From Mariprofundaceae bacterium (GTDB lineage: Bacteria > Pseudomonadota > Zetaproteobacteria > Mariprofundales > Mariprofundaceae): DNA of 7,772 nt. The notes under the pieces were generated by a model, which was not told the origin of the DNA, searched no databases, and was given only the letters and a program-made list of their open reading frames with translations. Both the position numbers and the translations under genes were made by a program. Below, in pieces: positions 6,939 through 7,772 of the stretch; positions within the stretch are counted from its first letter, which is position 1, and each line of letters starts with the position of its first letter. The stretch covers positions 1 through 7,772 of the forward strand of contig JAUZQR010000316.1 of NCBI GenBank assembly GCA_030950865.1. The letters are read 5' to 3'.

Positions 6939-7772
6939 TTATTCATACCTCTGACGGAACTTTCGAATCACAATGGTTGAAATTACATTTAAAATGAGCG
7001 TGACGGAAAGCAATACCAAACCAAGTGCAAATGCTGCTAAGGTAAAGGCGGAATCAAACTCTTGGTCACCAGTTAATGCTTCAACAATTTTTACGGTTAC
7101 AGTGGTCATGCCTTCGAGTGGATTGGCAGTAAGGTTAGGGCGTAATCCTGCAGCCATCACCACAATCATAGTTTCACCAATGGCACGTGATGCACCCAAT
7201 AAAAACGCTGCTACAATGCCTGGCAAGGCAGCGGGCAAAACAATATGACGAATGGTTTCCGAATGGGTGGTTCCAAGTGCCAATGAGCCATCACGCATGG
7301 GTTGAGGAACGGCACGAATTACATCATCGGATAGTGATGATATAAATGGGATAATCATAATGCCCATGATAATACCAGGAGTCAGGGCATTGGTATAATC
7401 AGCATGTAAACCAACGGCATTGGCAGCTTGTACAACTAGCGGACTAATGGTGATTGCAGCAAAGAAACCGTAAACAACTGTTGGGATGCCAGCAAGAATC
7501 TCCAACAATGGTTTGAGGCGGTTGCGCCATGTATGGCTGGCATATTCAGACATGTAAATGGCTGCGAATAAACCGATAGGAATGGCAACCAGCATCGCGA
7601 TTAGAGTGATCATGAACGTGCCTGCGAAAATAGGTAAAGAGCCGAACAACGGAGGCGTAGCGCCTTCTTCAGCCATGCCTGAACCGACTAGAAATGCGGT
7701 GTCTGGTTGCCATTCGGTGCCAGTGATGAAATCCCAGACAGGAACAACCTGAAAAAAGCGAATGGATTCAAA
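6939..7772 (-). CDS. pstC: Phosphate ABC transporter permease PstC (5' end outside window)
   Basis: PstC is the second membrane permease of the phosphate importer and pairs with PstA. The frame is open to the window edge, giving 277 C-terminal residues. The Met codon at 7676 is internal: codons upstream of it encode a VPVWDFITGTEW segment, which matches the conserved periplasmic FLTGTxW region of PstC. Helices are visible near 49-75, 97-118, 131-147, 183-209 and 243-270 of the fragment. The coupling loop DGSLALGTT...VLPAALPGI at 161-186 fits the EAA consensus, and SRAIGETM at 195-202 is typical of PstC. The missing N-terminal part lies beyond the right edge, where pstS may also be found. TAA at 6941-6939 is followed immediately by the pstA ATG with no gap, a sign of tight translational coupling. 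Confidence 0.96.
   Translation of the reverse strand, partial: FESIRFFQVVPVWDFITGTEWQPDTAFLVGSGMAEEGATPPLFGSLPIFAGTFMITLIAMLVAIPIGLFAAIYMSEYASHTWRNRLKPLLEILAGIPTVVYGFFAAITISPLVVQAANAVGLHADYTNALTPGIIMGIMIIPFISSLSDDVIRAVPQPMRDGSLALGTTHSETIRHIVLPAALPGIVAAFLLGASRAIGETMIVVMAAGLRPNLTANPLEGMTTVTVKIVEALTGDQEFDSAFTLAAFALGLVLLSVTLILNVISTIVIRKFRQRYE

Noticed and set aside
6973..7248. Open frame on the plus strand antisense to pstC
   Set aside because: It mirrors a conserved membrane permease and has no independent coding signal.

Overview
This 7.8 kb window is a phosphate and polyphosphate locus from a Gram-negative, probably proteobacterial, chromosome. The base composition is moderately AT-rich. Lineage is inferred only from gene content and protein style: a proteobacterial PstC/PstA pair, PstA with an N-terminal periplasmic extension, a long Ppx/GppA protein, and a CBS-GGDEF protein. 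I cannot name a genus.

Layout: the left edge cuts a plus-strand Ppx/GppA exopolyphosphatase gene (bases 1-1032, 5' end outside the window). Everything else is on the minus strand. Read in transcription order from the right edge, it is pstC (5' end cut by the window edge), pstA, pstB, phoU, ppk1 and a gene for a tandem-CBS plus GGDEF protein. The gaps are 0 bp (pstC-pstA), 10 bp (pstA-pstB), 68 bp (pstB-phoU), 29 bp (phoU-ppk1) and 83 bp (ppk1-GGDEF gene), so this looks like one operon with possible internal promoters in the two larger gaps. The ppx gene and the GGDEF gene converge and are separated by only 4 bases. No stretch over 300 bases lacks a gene. I see no tRNA, rRNA, CRISPR array or mobile element.

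How the genes work together: PstC and PstA form the membrane channel and PstB the ATPase of the high-affinity phosphate importer. PhoU is expected to restrain uptake and Pho signalling. Ppk1 stores phosphate as polyphosphate and Ppx releases it. The CBS-GGDEF protein is the unusual member, because it suggests nucleotide-sensing control of cyclic di-GMP tied to phosphate or energy status. pstS, phoB and phoR are not in the window and may lie beyond the right edge.

Most of the region is ordinary, well-known biology. The points worth a second look are the CBS-GGDEF gene and its non-canonical GGDDF site, the very tight convergence with ppx, the missing aspartate in the second PhoU metal motif, and two small palindromes upstream of the GGDEF gene.
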